This document shows, one piece after another, positions 27,555 to 37,250 of a stretch of 64,000 bases of DNA (positions are counted from its first letter, which is position 1; every line of letters starts with the position of its first letter). The notes below the pieces were generated by a model. The model worked only from the letters and a program-made list of their open reading frames with translations, searched no databases and was not told the origin of the DNA. Made by a program: the position numbers and the translations under genes. This DNA is from Ornithinimicrobium sediminis (lineage in GTDB: Bacteria; Actinomycetota; Actinomycetes; Actinomycetales; Dermatophilaceae), in NCBI RefSeq assembly GCF_021272345.1, contig NZ_JAJSDQ010000001.1, positions 496,001 through 560,000 on the forward strand, in the 5' to 3' direction.

Positions 27555-30186
27555 GCACCAGGCGGTGCTGCTCGCGGGCCTCCACGGCCTCGCGGGTGAA
27601 CGACCACGGGTAGGCGAGCCCGGCGAGCCACGCCTCCGTCTGGTCGTCGTAGTGGGGGTGGAAGGCGTGCCCGGAGTTGCCGGTCTGGTTGACCCAGGTG
27701 GAGGCGTCGAGGTCGCCCAGGTCGACGACCATCCGCATGGACGGCCCGGCCGTCACCTCGAAGCTGCCCTGGCCGGCGTCCCAGCTGAACGCGTCCACCA
27801 GTGCAGACCCGCCGGGCGCGGCATACGGCCCGCGGTTGAAGAAGGACTGGACGACCCCGGGCACGGACTCCTCGCCCAGCACGGGGTGGTCCAGATGCAC
27901 CTCGTGCAGCCGGCCCCACTGCCAGTCGGCGGGGTTCTTGCTGATGTCGCGGGTCAGCTCCAGGCGCGCGTCGATCATCGCCTGGCGGAGCACCTCGTCG
28001 CGGGTCTCGACCACACCCGGGGTGCGGTTGTCGTCCCACCACGGGTCCTCCGGGCGCTCCAGCAGGTTCTCCACCATGAGCATCCACCGGGAGTTGCCGT
28101 TGGCGTGCAGGTCGAGCGGCAGCTCGTCGTCGACGGTGAGCTCGAGCAGGTGGGCCCAGACCGCGTAGAAGTATATGGCCGCCGCCCCCTGCTCGCCGTC
28201 CCCGGCAGGTGCCGTGCGGTTCCAGTCGTCGAGCAGCCGGCGCGGCTCGGAGTAGAACGGCTCGTTGCCCAGGTTGACCGACATCAGGTAGGGCACGAGG
28301 GTGTCGGCGAAGGAGTTGTAGGTGTCGGTCTGGATGGCCTGCATCGTCGAGGCCGTCAGCGGCCCGCGGGCGATCTCGGTCGCCAGCAGGTCTGCGATGC
28401 GCTGGCTGCGGTATCCCTTGTCCCACTCCGTGGTGAGGAAGGGCGTGCTGCTGCGGGCCACCGCCTGGTTGGCCGCGACGATGACGCCGTCGTCCGGGTT
28501 CAGGGTCCACGGCAGCTGCTCGAAGGGCACCCAGCCCTTCCAGTCGTAGGCGCTGTTCCAGCCCGGTGAGGGCCAGTAGCCCGGGGGTGCGCTGTTGGTC
28601 GATGACTCGCGCACCGGGATGAGACCGGGGGCCTGGTAGCCGATGTTGCCCTGGCGGTCGGCGTAGACGAGGTTCTGCGAGGGCACGGCGAACAGCTCGG
28701 CGGCGGCCCGGAACTCCTCGAAGTCGGTGGCCTTGTTGATCTCGAAGATCGACTCGGCCGTGCGGCCGGGCTCCAGGCCCGTCCAGGCCATCGAGACGTC
28801 GTAGCGCCCGGAGGTCTCGACCCCCTGGAGCGGGGGGTTGACCCCGGCCTGGGTGACGGTGTCGACCACGTCGGACAGGATCGGCCCGTGGTGGGTCTCG
28901 CGCACCAGGATCTCGACGGGGTCGCCCCCGGCCACCTCGAGCGTCTCGACGCGGGTGTCCAGACGGCGGTACTCGTCGTCCACCCGGTAGCGCTCGCCCT
29001 CGATGTCCTCGAGGTAGAAGTCGGTCACGTCGGGGTCGAGGTTGGTGATGCCCCAGGCGATCTCCTGGTTGTGCCCGACGATGACGCCGGGCACCCCGGC
29101 GAGCGTGAAGCCGCTGACGTCGAACGGGCACTCCTCCGTCACCTCGCGGCAGTGCAGGCCGGCCTGCAGCCAGAGGCCGGGCTGGCCGACCGCCAGGTGC
29201 GGGTCGTTGGCCAGCAGCGGCAGGCCGGACTCGGTGTGCTCCCCGGAGACGACCCAGGAGTTGGAGCCGACCCCGTCACCCTCGGCGACCATGGACGGGA
29301 TGACGTCGAGCGCCGCCAGGGCGCTGGTGTAGGCGGACTCTCCAGCTGCGAGGTGCTGCTCACTGGGCCCGCGGGCACCGCCCTCCACGCTGCGCGGGGC
29401 GTCCGAGTCGGGCGCCGGCGCCGGGTCGGCGGCGCTGCCACCGCGACTCTCACCGCTGCCGGCGCTGCTCTGGGCCGGGCGCCACTCGTCGTTGGACAGG
29501 ATCGGGGCGTGCATGTCGTAGGGGTAGTCGGGGTAGAGCGAGCCCAGCTGGGCCAGCGAGACCTCACCGGCGAGCCGGGCGCGGGCGAGCTCGTCGCGGT
29601 AGTTGCCGCGCAGGTCCCAGGCCATCGCCTTGAGCCAGGCCAGTGAGTCGACCTCGTCCCACGGCTCGATCTGGTAGCCGGGCGCACTCTGGGCCAGCAC
29701 GACATACTCCAGCGAGACCTGGGAGGGTGAGGGGTTGGCCGCCAGGTAGGCGTTGACCCCGGCGCTGTAGGCCTGCAGGTAGCGGCGCGCGGTGGGGTCG
29801 AGGAGGGCCAGCTCCTGCTCGGCCACCCGGCGCCAGCCCATGGTCCGGATGACCCGGTCGGTCTCGAGCCCGCCCTCGCCCACCAGCTCGGCCAGCCGGC
29901 CGGCGGTGGTGTGCCGGCGCAGGTCCATCTCGAAGAAGCGGTCCTGGGCTGCGACATACCCCTGGCCGCGGAAGAGGTCCTCGGCGGTGTCGGCGTAGAT
30001 GTGGGCCACCCCGAGCTCGTCACGGACCACCTCGACCTCGGCCCCGAGACCTGCCAGCGGCAGCTCCCCCTCGGTCACCGGGAAGCTGCGGCGCACCAGG
30101 CCCACGGCGAGCACCGTGGCGGCCACGAGCACCACGGCCAGCACGGCCGCCAGGGGCACGAGGACACGGCGCAGCAGTCGAGGCAC
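27538..30186 (-). CDS. Penicillin acylase family N-terminal nucleophile hydrolase
   Basis: An 882-residue secreted or membrane-anchored hydrolase. One N-terminal transmembrane segment (about residues 8-30) is followed by the alpha chain, a Ser/Gly/Pro-rich spacer (about 235-285) and the beta chain, whose nucleophile is Ser308 in GVGSNSWVVSGEHT; autoproteolysis before this serine activates family members. The NDPHLAVGQPGLWLQ and GITNLDPDVTDFYLED blocks follow. Substrates in the family include beta-lactams, acyl-homoserine lactones and polymyxin-like lipopeptides; none can be assigned here. GTG 30186 is chosen since the membrane segment starts right after it. Confidence 0.92.
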   Translation of the reverse strand: MPRLLRRVLVPLAAVLAVVLVAATVLAVGLVRRSFPVTEGELPLAGLGAEVEVVRDELGVAHIYADTAEDLFRGQGYVAAQDRFFEMDLRRHTTAGRLAELVGEGGLETDRVIRTMGWRRVAEQELALLDPTARRYLQAYSAGVNAYLAANPSPSQVSLEYVVLAQSAPGYQIEPWDEVDSLAWLKAMAWDLRGNYRDELARARLAGEVSLAQLGSLYPDYPYDMHAPILSNDEWRPAQSSAGSGESRGGSAADPAPAPDSDAPRSVEGGARGPSEQHLAAGESAYTSALAALDVIPSMVAEGDGVGSNSWVVSGEHTESGLPLLANDPHLAVGQPGLWLQAGLHCREVTEECPFDVSGFTLAGVPGVIVGHNQEIAWGITNLDPDVTDFYLEDIEGERYRVDDEYRRLDTRVETLEVAGGDPVEILVRETHHGPILSDVVDTVTQAGVNPPLQGVETSGRYDVSMAWTGLEPGRTAESIFEINKATDFEEFRAAAELFAVPSQNLVYADRQGNIGYQAPGLIPVRESSTNSAPPGYWPSPGWNSAYDWKGWVPFEQLPWTLNPDDGVIVAANQAVARSSTPFLTTEWDKGYRSQRIADLLATEIARGPLTASTMQAIQTDTYNSFADTLVPYLMSVNLGNEPFYSEPRRLLDDWNRTAPAGDGEQGAAAIYFYAVWAHLLELTVDDELPLDLHANGNSRWMLMVENLLERPEDPWWDDNRTPGVVETRDEVLRQAMIDARLELTRDISKNPADWQWGRLHEVHLDHPVLGEESVPGVVQSFFNRGPYAAPGGSALVDAFSWDAGQGSFEVTAGPSMRMVVDLGDLDASTWVNQTGNSGHAFHPHYDDQTEAWLAGLAYPWSFTREAVEAREQHRLVLTPED

Positions 30187-30279
30187 GACACCGAGGGTAT
30201 GCCACCTGCAGCACCGTGTGGGCTCGCCCCGCTGGTCGGCGTCAAGACCACGCCGCCCCTCCGCATAGACTTGCCCACC

Positions 30280-30639
30280 GTGCCTACCTACTCGTATGCC
30301 TGCCGGGACTGCGAGCACCGCTTCGACATCCAGCAGGCCTTCACCGACGACGCCCTGACCGTCTGCCCCGAGTGCGGCGGCGGGCTGCGCAAGGTGTTCA
30401 GCGCCGTAGGGGTCGTGTTCAAGGGCTCGGGCTTCTACCGCACCGACTCCCGCTCCTCGGGCTCCTCCGGCTCCGCCACGTCGACGACCTCCGCCGGGTC
30501 CGGTGGCGGCTCCGCGGACGGTGCAGGCAGCTCCGGCTCCTCCACGAGCGGGTCCTCCAAGAGCGGGTCCTCCACCCCCAGCACCTCGGGGTCCGGGTCG
30601 TCGTCCACAGGCTCCTCGACGCCAACCAAGGACGGCTGA
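30280..30639 (+). CDS. FmdB-family zinc-ribbon protein
   Basis: A 119-residue protein. A putative regulatory FmdB zinc ribbon occupies the first ~60 residues (CRDC at 9-12, CPEC near 33, then GVVFKGSGFYRTD). The remaining half is a Ser/Gly/Thr-rich, probably disordered tail. A GTG at 30280 gives the standard N-terminus (MPTYSYACRDC). The family name comes from formamide-degradation operons; the role in actinobacteria is unknown. It is divergent from the acylase gene and upstream of the SAF-domain gene. Confidence 0.88.
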   Translation: MPTYSYACRDCEHRFDIQQAFTDDALTVCPECGGGLRKVFSAVGVVFKGSGFYRTDSRSSGSSGSATSTTSAGSGGGSADGAGSSGSSTSGSSKSGSSTPSTSGSGSSSTGSSTPTKDG

Positions 30640-30660
30640 GCCGGTCCTACGCTGCGGGGT

Positions 30661-30762
30661 GTGACGACGCACCCAGACCCCGCACAGCTCCCCGACGCCC
30701 GGCCCGACGTCGCCGTGGTCGGCGGGTCCGAGATGCCCCTGCCCTTCGCACTACCGGGCTGA
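30661..30762 (+). CDS. Possible 33-residue ORF ahead of the SAF gene
   Basis: A GTG-started frame of 33 codons that contains DVAVVGGSEMPLPFALPG and ends in TGATG, overlapping the ATG of the next gene by one base. VVGGS is reminiscent of the N-terminus of methylthioadenosine phosphorylases, which often follow fmdB, so it may be a relic of that gene. Equally it may be a leader peptide or chance. Confidence 0.25.
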   Translation: MTTHPDPAQLPDARPDVAVVGGSEMPLPFALPG

Positions 30763-31457
30763 TGGGACGTATGGCGGCTCACGGCGACGCGCCCCGAGGG
30801 GTCAGGTCGCGAGCCGGCAGGTCGCGAGGTGACGGGCCGCGTGGTGGGCTGCGCAACCGGGCACGCCGTGGGTCGGGCACCGACCAGGCCCGTCGCTGGC
30901 TGGCTGCGCTCGCTGCCGGCGCGGCGGTGTGGCTGGTGGTGGGAGCCCTGCGGCCCCCTGCGCCGGACCCCGGTCCGCTCGTGCTCGTAGCGGCGAGCGA
31001 CCTGCCCGCCGGCAGCACGGTCGGCACCGGGGACGTCTCGCTCACCCACGTGCCCGAGGACGTCGTGCCCACGGGCGGCCTGACCGACCCGGCCGAGGCC
31101 GTCGGCCGCGCCAGCTCCACGGCCTGGCAGGCCGGCCAGGTGCTCACCGGCGCGGACGTCTCGGTCGCCGCACTGGCCGACGGGCTGGGCCCGGGCACCG
31201 TGGTGGCGCACCTGCCGCTGGGCAACCCGCCGCTGGCCGCCGCCGCCACCGCAGGCACCCGCGTCGACGTGCTCTCCGTCGTCGACGGCAGCACCCTGGC
31301 GACCGACGTGCTGGTGCTGGGGCCCGACTCGGCCGGAGGCGCGGGGCTGTTCGTCGCGCTGCCCGCGGAGCGAGCCGGGCAGATGGCCGCCCATACGGGC
31401 TCCGGGGTGCTCGAGGCCGGGGTGACGGTGGTCCTGCACCCACCGCAGGGCGGGTGA
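30762..31457 (+). CDS. SAF-domain protein (CpaB/RcpC-like)
   Basis: A 231-residue protein: an Arg/Gly-rich N-terminus (about 40 residues), one transmembrane helix (WLAALAAGAAVWLVVGAL) and an extracytoplasmic SAF domain beginning LVLVAASDLPAGSTVGTGDVSLTHVP. SAF domains of this type occur in Flp-pilus CpaB proteins, but no other pilus gene is present, so it is probably a stand-alone envelope protein. The downstream neighbour mscL is 113 nt away. An in-frame ATG at 30771 is an alternative start. Confidence 0.78.
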   Translation: MGRMAAHGDAPRGVRSRAGRSRGDGPRGGLRNRARRGSGTDQARRWLAALAAGAAVWLVVGALRPPAPDPGPLVLVAASDLPAGSTVGTGDVSLTHVPEDVVPTGGLTDPAEAVGRASSTAWQAGQVLTGADVSVAALADGLGPGTVVAHLPLGNPPLAAAATAGTRVDVLSVVDGSTLATDVLVLGPDSAGGAGLFVALPAERAGQMAAHTGSGVLEAGVTVVLHPPQGG

Positions 31458-31570
31458 GCACGGCATACGGTCGGTCCGCCGAAGCACGCTAGATTGGGCC
31501 GCCGCGCTGCGTCGACGCGCGTGGCCCGTGCCCCCACCTCCCCGCTCTCCTGTCTGCGAGGACATCACCC

Positions 31571-31969
31571 ATGCTCACCGGCTTCAAGGACTTCATCACC
31601 CGCGGCAACGTCGTCGACCTCGCCGTCGCGGTCGTCATCGGTGCGGCCTTCGCCACGATCGTCGACACGGTGGTCTCGGCGCTGGTCCAGCCCATCCTCG
31701 CGGCGGTGGGCGGGCCGGACGCCTCGGGGCTCGGCTTCGCGATCCGCGAGGGCAACGAGGCGACCTTCGTCGACATCGGGGCGGTCATCAACGCCATGGT
31801 CGTCTTCCTCATCACGGCCGCGGTCGTCTACGCGGTGTTCGTGGTGCCGATGAACAGGCTCGCTGCGCTGCGCGCCCGGGGCGAGGAGCCCGAGTCCGCG
31901 TCGCCGGCCGAGGACGTCGTCGTGCTCCGTGAGATCCGCGACCTGCTCGCCCACCGCGACCAGGGCTGA
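31571..31969 (+). CDS. mscL: Large-conductance mechanosensitive channel
   Basis: A 132-residue homopentameric channel that opens under hypo-osmotic shock. The amphipathic N-terminal helix and first transmembrane helix read FKDFITRGNVVDLAVAVVIG AAFATIVDTV; the second helix is INAMVVFLITAAVVYAVFV; a cytoplasmic helix rich in Glu ends the protein (EDVVVLREIRDLL). ATG 31571 gives the exact family N-terminus. The gene is preceded by about 110 nt of non-coding sequence with one GGCATAC motif. Confidence 0.95.
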   Translation: MLTGFKDFITRGNVVDLAVAVVIGAAFATIVDTVVSALVQPILAAVGGPDASGLGFAIREGNEATFVDIGAVINAMVVFLITAAVVYAVFVVPMNRLAALRARGEEPESASPAEDVVVLREIRDLLAHRDQG

Positions 31970-32017
31970 GCGCCACCGGCACCGGCCCCTGTCTCCCCCG
32001 GCCACGCCGGGTGACCG

Positions 32018-32284
32018 TCACTCCCAGTGGGGCGGACGCTGCTCCTGCCACCACCCCTCGCCGTGAGCATGCTCGTCCTGCGGGTGGGAGCGCGCGCCCC
32101 GCTCGGTGACCTGCGCAGTCGTGTCCTCGCTCGCCGAGTCGTCGGTCGGCTCGGCGTCCAGGCTCACTGTGTCGTCGGCCCGTTCGCTCTCCGGCACGCC
32201 GTCGGTCGCCGGCGCGACCACGCGACGGTGCCCGCGCCTGCCCGGGCGGCCGTCGGCGTCCTGCGCGGGTCTCTCAGCGGTCAT
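32018..32284 (-). CDS. Small acidic hypothetical protein
   Basis: An 88-residue hydrophilic protein, Glu/Asp/Arg-rich, with no membrane segment and a C-terminal HGEGWWQEQRPPHW. ATG 32284 lies inside the 3' end of the helicase-like gene (11-nt overlap), so the two are probably translated together. No family recognised. Confidence 0.5.
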   Translation of the reverse strand: MTAERPAQDADGRPGRRGHRRVVAPATDGVPESERADDTVSLDAEPTDDSASEDTTAQVTERGARSHPQDEHAHGEGWWQEQRPPHWE

Positions 32285-35200
32285 CCGGCCGGGTCCGGGT
32301 GGAGACCTCGCGCACGAGCGTGACCAGCCGGGCCACCTCGCGGGCCGGGTCGCGGAAGAGCTCGCTGGAGCGCACCCGGGTGTGCCCCCACCCGAGGCGG
32401 GTGAGCTGCTCGGGGCGCAGCCGGAAGTGGTCCCTGCCCGGGGTGTCGGTGAGCGGCTCGAGGTCGGAGTCCACGGCCACGATGAGGCGGCCCGGGCGGG
32501 AGGGGTCCTCGATGCCCAGGGGCACCGCATGACGGCCGTGGCCCACGTCGTGGCGCACGGTGAGCCCCTCGGCCTCCAGCCGTCGGGCGAGGTCGGCCAG
32601 CAGGGTGGGGACGGCAGGGGTGTCGTCGTCCGACGGGCCGGGCGCCAGCAGGGCCGTGGCCACGGAGGTGCCCACGCCCGTCGGCCACGACCGGACCGGC
32701 TCGGTCGTCACGAGGGTGACCGTGCGCCGGGCAGCGGCCAGGGCGGTGCTCACCCGGTGGGCCGGCATCCCGTCGGCGGTCAGCGCACCGACCCAGACGA
32801 CGTGGTCGCGCACCTCGCCCGCCCACCGGTCGGTGACCGTGAGGTGGAACGGCTCAGGGGCGTCCTCGGACAGGGCCAGGCAGCTGGGTCGGTCCTCGGC
32901 CAGAGCCAGCCCGAGTGCCTCGTCCACGGCCGCACAGAGCGCGCTGTCGTCCACCAGCAGCACGACCGAGCGGTCGGGGCGGCGGCGCACCCGCTCCAGC
33001 ACGGCACCGACCGCGGCGTGCACCAGGGCGGGGGCGTCCTCGACGACGCGCTCGGTGAACCGCGGCGTGCGCAGCACCCCCGGGAAGCCCTCGATGTGCG
33101 GCTCGGCCACCAGCCCCAGCGGGTCGACGAGCCGCTGGTCCAGGGCGCGGTAGTGCGTGGTGAACGTGCGTGCGGGCAGCACCAGACGCGCGTCGTCGAG
33201 CAAAGACGACAGGGGCCTGGGGTCGGCAGGCGTCTCCTCCACCACGCAGCTGAAGGCGGTCGGCGGCGGCCGCAGCCGGTCACCGACCACCACGGTCTGG
33301 GTGCCGTGGGTGAGTGCGGCGACCACGTGCGCGGTGCGGGTGCGCCCGGCGTGCTCGACGACGACCAGCCGGACCCGGAGGTGCTCAGGCAGCGTCGCGG
33401 GCACCACCAGGGGGCTGCCGACCAGGCACGGGCGCAGGGCCATCACCACGTCGGGGCAGAAGTGCAGCACCTCACGGATGTCGTGCACCCCCGCCGCGGC
33501 GGCCTGCCGCAGCGCTGTGACCTGGATGGGGTGAGCGGCGATGACACGCTGCAGCCGCCGGTGCAGGGTGCGCCGCACCCGGGCCGCGTTGCGGGCCAGG
33601 TGCTCGCGGTCGGCGCGGCGCAGGATGCGGGAGGCCTCGAGGAGGTCCTCGCTGCTGGGCACGCCGACCTCGTCGCGGGTCAGGTGGTCGTGCAGCGAGG
33701 CCTGGTGCACGAGCTCGACCTCGGTGGGCACGTCGTCGGCGCTGATGCCGCGTCGGGCCAGGTCGTCGACCAGCGGGCCGAGACCGGCATCCCGCAGGGG
33801 CTGCAGCAGGCCGTGGGCACGGGCGGCCACCGCGACCCGCTCCGCGCGCGCGTCCAGACGCAGGAGACGGTCGAGCAGCAGGTCGAGGTGGGTGGTCATC
33901 AGGTCCTGTCCGCTGGGCGTGTGCTGCAGCACACCGGCCAGCCAGGTCAGGTCCTTCTCGATGGGCGCGAAGGCGTCCAGCGCCTCCTCCCACCCCTCCG
34001 GGGTGCTGGGTCGTGCCGCCCGGCCGGCCAGCTCCTCCCACTCGGCCCGCTCGTCCCGCGCGGCGCGCACCCGGTCGGCCAGGTCGGGGGGTGGCGGGCC
34101 GGGGCGCAGCAGCGTGCGGACCTGGCGTCGCAGCCGCCCACGCGAGACCGCTCCGGGCCGCGTGGGGCCCTTGGCGGAGGTCGCGGCGACCATGTCCTCC
34201 AGCGGAGCGTCGTAGATCTGCTGCTGGAAGACGTCCAGCGTCTCGTGTGCCCGACCGACCAGGTCGAGGCGCTGGGCCCACTGGGTCAGGTTCAGCGGCT
34301 CGGGCAGCCCGGCCTCACGGCATACCTGCTGCATCTGGCCACGTGCGGTGGCGAGGTCGCCGGCCACCAGCCCGGCCACGATCTCTGCCGCACGGGGGGC
34401 GTCGTCGTCCTCGTCGGTGAGCTCGGCGCCGTACCAGGGGTCCTCGACCCGGCCGCGCTGCCACACCCCGATCCGTGCCGCCTCGACCAGCACCGCGGTG
34501 ACCTCGGCCAGCCGCTCCGGGGTGAGCGTCTGCAGGACGGGCAGCTCCAGGCGCACGTGGGACAGCGGCGGGCGGTCCAGACCCGCCAGGCGGGCCAGCG
34601 CCGACTGGGTCTGGGAGAGGGTCCGGCCCCACGGTGCGTGGGGCGTGTGCATGCGCACCTCGTGGATGCGCAGGGTCTGCTGGGCCTGGCGCCATGCCTG
34701 CAGGGGGTCGTCGGGGAAGCCAGGCTCCGGTGTGTCGACCGCCGCCTCGAGCTGCTCGGCCAGCCGCGCCACGGCCGCCCGCGCCCGCCGCGGGTCCTCC
34801 GGCAGGTCCAGCACGATGTCGTGGAGCCCGACGTGGGCCAGCCTGCGGCGCATGGCGTCCAGCGCCGGGCGCTCCTCGCTGACCACCAGCGTGGTGTGCC
34901 CCTGCGCCAGGGCAGCGGCGACCATGTTGGTCACGGTCTGCGTGGCACCCGTGCCCGCAGGGGTGTCGATGACCAGGCTCGCCCCGCGCGCGACCTCGTC
35001 GACCACCACGCGCTGGTCGTGGTCGGCGTCGAGGACCGACAGCTCCTGGGCGGGGTCGTCGGCCCTGACCGGGTCGGGGGTCACTACCGGGGGTCGGACC
35101 TGGTCGCCGGCGAGGGCCGCCACCAGGTCGTGGGTCGCCAGCCGGGCAGGGTCCATCGACAGGTGCGCGACCAGCGGCAGCTTGGCCCAGGGGTAGGTGC

Positions 35201-35831
35201 TGATGACCATGTTGGGCCCGATGCTGAAGCCGGGCATGTCCTGGCAGAGGTACTCGAGCTCGTCGTAGACCGCCCGCGGGTCGAAGCCCCCTTCCATGGT
35301 GGAGAGGCGGGCCAGCTCGACCGGGTCGATGTCGATGCCCACCTCGCCCCGCAGGTAGTTGTCCAGCACCGGGTTGAAGACCACGTCGGCGTCGAGCTCG
35401 ACCACGTAGTCACGGTGGCTCGCGTCGACCGGGTGGATGCGGCATCGCCGGAGCAGCACGGGGGCACGCGGCTGGGTCTTGCTACGGGGCAGGGTCCACG
35501 AGGCCAGGCCGACGGCGATGAACCCCGTGGTGAGGCCGTGCTCGCGGCGCATCTGCAGGGTCTTGCCGCGGATGGCGCCGACCGTGCGCAGCGCCTCGCC
35601 GAAGGCGACCTTCTCGCGCACCAGCTCGGACAGGCGCGTGGGACCGCCGGCGAGCAGCTTGGCCACTCCCCCGGGGTGGGCGACGGTGAGGTCGAAGGTG
35701 CCCAGGGGCAGCTCACGGTGCCAGAGCAGGGTGTTGCGGCCGCCGAGGTCGGCCAGATCCGCCCGCCACCGCTCCTGCGCCGCACGGACGACGTCGACGC
35801 GGGCAGCGGCTACGTCGACGGAAGGGTTCAC
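32274..35831 (-). CDS. Large DUF4011/superfamily 1 helicase-like protein with degenerate ATP site
   Basis: An 1185-residue cytoplasmic protein. The N-terminal ~250 residues match DUF4011-type helicases (LGGRNTLLWHRELPLGTFDL; DPVELARLSTMEGGFDPRAVYDELE). The P-loop region reads TPAGTGATQTV, with alanine (residue 296) where the catalytic lysine should be. A C-terminal fold resembling the Vsr/MTES_1575 nuclease (LGWGHTRVRSSELFRDPA) ends the protein. In relatives this layout is helicase plus nuclease; here at least ATP hydrolysis looks disabled. The downstream small gene overlaps by 11 nt. ATG 35831 fits the family start. Confidence 0.75.
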   Translation of the reverse strand: MNPSVDVAAARVDVVRAAQERWRADLADLGGRNTLLWHRELPLGTFDLTVAHPGGVAKLLAGGPTRLSELVREKVAFGEALRTVGAIRGKTLQMRREHGLTTGFIAVGLASWTLPRSKTQPRAPVLLRRCRIHPVDASHRDYVVELDADVVFNPVLDNYLRGEVGIDIDPVELARLSTMEGGFDPRAVYDELEYLCQDMPGFSIGPNMVISTYPWAKLPLVAHLSMDPARLATHDLVAALAGDQVRPPVVTPDPVRADDPAQELSVLDADHDQRVVVDEVARGASLVIDTPAGTGATQTVTNMVAAALAQGHTTLVVSEERPALDAMRRRLAHVGLHDIVLDLPEDPRRARAAVARLAEQLEAAVDTPEPGFPDDPLQAWRQAQQTLRIHEVRMHTPHAPWGRTLSQTQSALARLAGLDRPPLSHVRLELPVLQTLTPERLAEVTAVLVEAARIGVWQRGRVEDPWYGAELTDEDDDAPRAAEIVAGLVAGDLATARGQMQQVCREAGLPEPLNLTQWAQRLDLVGRAHETLDVFQQQIYDAPLEDMVAATSAKGPTRPGAVSRGRLRRQVRTLLRPGPPPPDLADRVRAARDERAEWEELAGRAARPSTPEGWEEALDAFAPIEKDLTWLAGVLQHTPSGQDLMTTHLDLLLDRLLRLDARAERVAVAARAHGLLQPLRDAGLGPLVDDLARRGISADDVPTEVELVHQASLHDHLTRDEVGVPSSEDLLEASRILRRADREHLARNAARVRRTLHRRLQRVIAAHPIQVTALRQAAAAGVHDIREVLHFCPDVVMALRPCLVGSPLVVPATLPEHLRVRLVVVEHAGRTRTAHVVAALTHGTQTVVVGDRLRPPPTAFSCVVEETPADPRPLSSLLDDARLVLPARTFTTHYRALDQRLVDPLGLVAEPHIEGFPGVLRTPRFTERVVEDAPALVHAAVGAVLERVRRRPDRSVVLLVDDSALCAAVDEALGLALAEDRPSCLALSEDAPEPFHLTVTDRWAGEVRDHVVWVGALTADGMPAHRVSTALAAARRTVTLVTTEPVRSWPTGVGTSVATALLAPGPSDDDTPAVPTLLADLARRLEAEGLTVRHDVGHGRHAVPLGIEDPSRPGRLIVAVDSDLEPLTDTPGRDHFRLRPEQLTRLGWGHTRVRSSELFRDPAREVARLVTLVREVSTRTRPDDR

Positions 35832-35951
35832 CCGGTCAGGCTAACCAGTGACAGCCACGGATCCGCGCGCTGTGACGGTATGTCGGCGACCACCTGCGTG
35901 TCGCGGCTGTGACGTTGTCCTCACTGCCTCGCCGGCCCCGTGGCGGAGGGC

Positions 35952-37217
35952 TCAGTGCAACAGCCGGAAACGCAGACCACGCAGCGTCACCGAGCCCAGC
36001 GCGAGGGCCACCACGGCCGCCATGGCGCACAGCCAGCCGTAGCCGAGGTAGGCCACGACCACACCCGCGAGGGCGCCGCCGACCGCTGCCGACAGTCCCA
36101 TGACGACGTCGGCGGCGCCCTGCACGGCGGAGCGGTCGTGCACCGGTGAGGCGGCCGCGACCTGCGCCGAGCCGGCGACCATGGTGCAGGACCAGCCGAG
36201 GCCGAGCAGGATCAGCCCGGCGGTGAGCGCCCAGGAGAAGCCGGCGACCGACAGGCCCGCGAGCAGGCAGGCCAGCAGCAGGATCACCACGCCGAGCAGC
36301 ACCACCCGTGGTGAGCCCCAGCTGTCGGTGAGCTTGCCGGCCACCGGCGCGAGGCCGTACATGCCGAGGATGTGCATGGAGATCACGAAGCCGATGACCT
36401 CGATCTCGGCGTCGCCGTGCGCCATGTGCAGCGGCGTCATGACCATCACCGCGACCATGACGATGTGGCCCCCCGCCACGGCCAGCGTGCCGGCCAGCGC
36501 GTCCGGGGTGTGCCGGATGACGGTCAGCCCGTGCCGCACCGACCCGTGCTTGTGCGCCGGGTCGGCGGGCGCCTCGGCCTGGGCCAGGGCGCGCGCGGTC
36601 ACCAGCGGGTCCGGGCGCAGGAACGCCGACAGCACGGCCATGGCGACCAGGAACCCGGCCCCGCTGATCACCCAGGCGCCGGCCAGCGGCGGGATCCCCA
36701 GGAAGCGGCCGACCGCGGCCCCGGGGCCCAGCAGGTTGGGCCCGAGCACGGAGCCGACGGTCGTGGCCCACACCACCAGGCTGAGCTGACGGCCCCGGTG
36801 GTCCGGCTGCGCCAGGTCGACCGCGGCATACCGGGCCTGGCTGTTGGCGGTGGTGGCCGCGCCGAACAGGAAGGTGCCTACGAGCAGCAGCACGAAGATC
36901 TCGGTGACCGTGGCAGCGATCGCCAGGAGCGCGCCCAGGGTGCCCAGACCGTATGCCGTGACGAGCCCGGCGCGGCGACCGCGTGCCGCCATCACGCGCG
37001 CAACGGGGATGGTGAGCAGCGCGCCCCCGAGCACCTGACCGGTCGTCGCCAGTCCCGACAGGGCGTCGTTGCCGCTGATGTCGGCCGCAATGATGGCCGC
37101 CACCGCGATGCCGCTGGCGACCCCGATGCCGCCCAGGGTCTGGCTGCCCATCAGCGTGCGGACCGTGCGGGCCTGGATGGCCGGCACCTGTGCAGCGGTG
37201 GGCAGTGCAGTGGTCAC
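35952..37217 (-). CDS. MFS transporter
   Basis: A 421-residue major facilitator with twelve predicted membrane segments; the loop 2-3 motif is degenerate (VMAARGRRAGL) and loop 8-9 is KLTDSWGSPRVVL. It resembles drug/H+ antiporter-type exporters, but the substrate is not determinable. GTG 37217 places the first helix about 30 residues in. It is the last chromosomal gene before the tRNA-Arg insertion site, separated from it by a decayed gene. Confidence 0.88.
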   Translation of the reverse strand: MTTALPTAAQVPAIQARTVRTLMGSQTLGGIGVASGIAVAAIIAADISGNDALSGLATTGQVLGGALLTIPVARVMAARGRRAGLVTAYGLGTLGALLAIAATVTEIFVLLLVGTFLFGAATTANSQARYAAVDLAQPDHRGRQLSLVVWATTVGSVLGPNLLGPGAAVGRFLGIPPLAGAWVISGAGFLVAMAVLSAFLRPDPLVTARALAQAEAPADPAHKHGSVRHGLTVIRHTPDALAGTLAVAGGHIVMVAVMVMTPLHMAHGDAEIEVIGFVISMHILGMYGLAPVAGKLTDSWGSPRVVLLGVVILLLACLLAGLSVAGFSWALTAGLILLGLGWSCTMVAGSAQVAAASPVHDRSAVQGAADVVMGLSAAVGGALAGVVVAYLGYGWLCAMAAVVALALGSVTLRGLRFRLLH

Positions 37218-37250
37218 CTGAGCACTATTGCAGGCTCACCCACCGGGTCG

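Noticed and set aside
32106-35912. A 1268-codon plus-strand open frame opposite the helicase-like gene
   Set aside because: Composition is His/Gly/Arg/Pro-rich with no motif; the minus strand has a family-matching protein.
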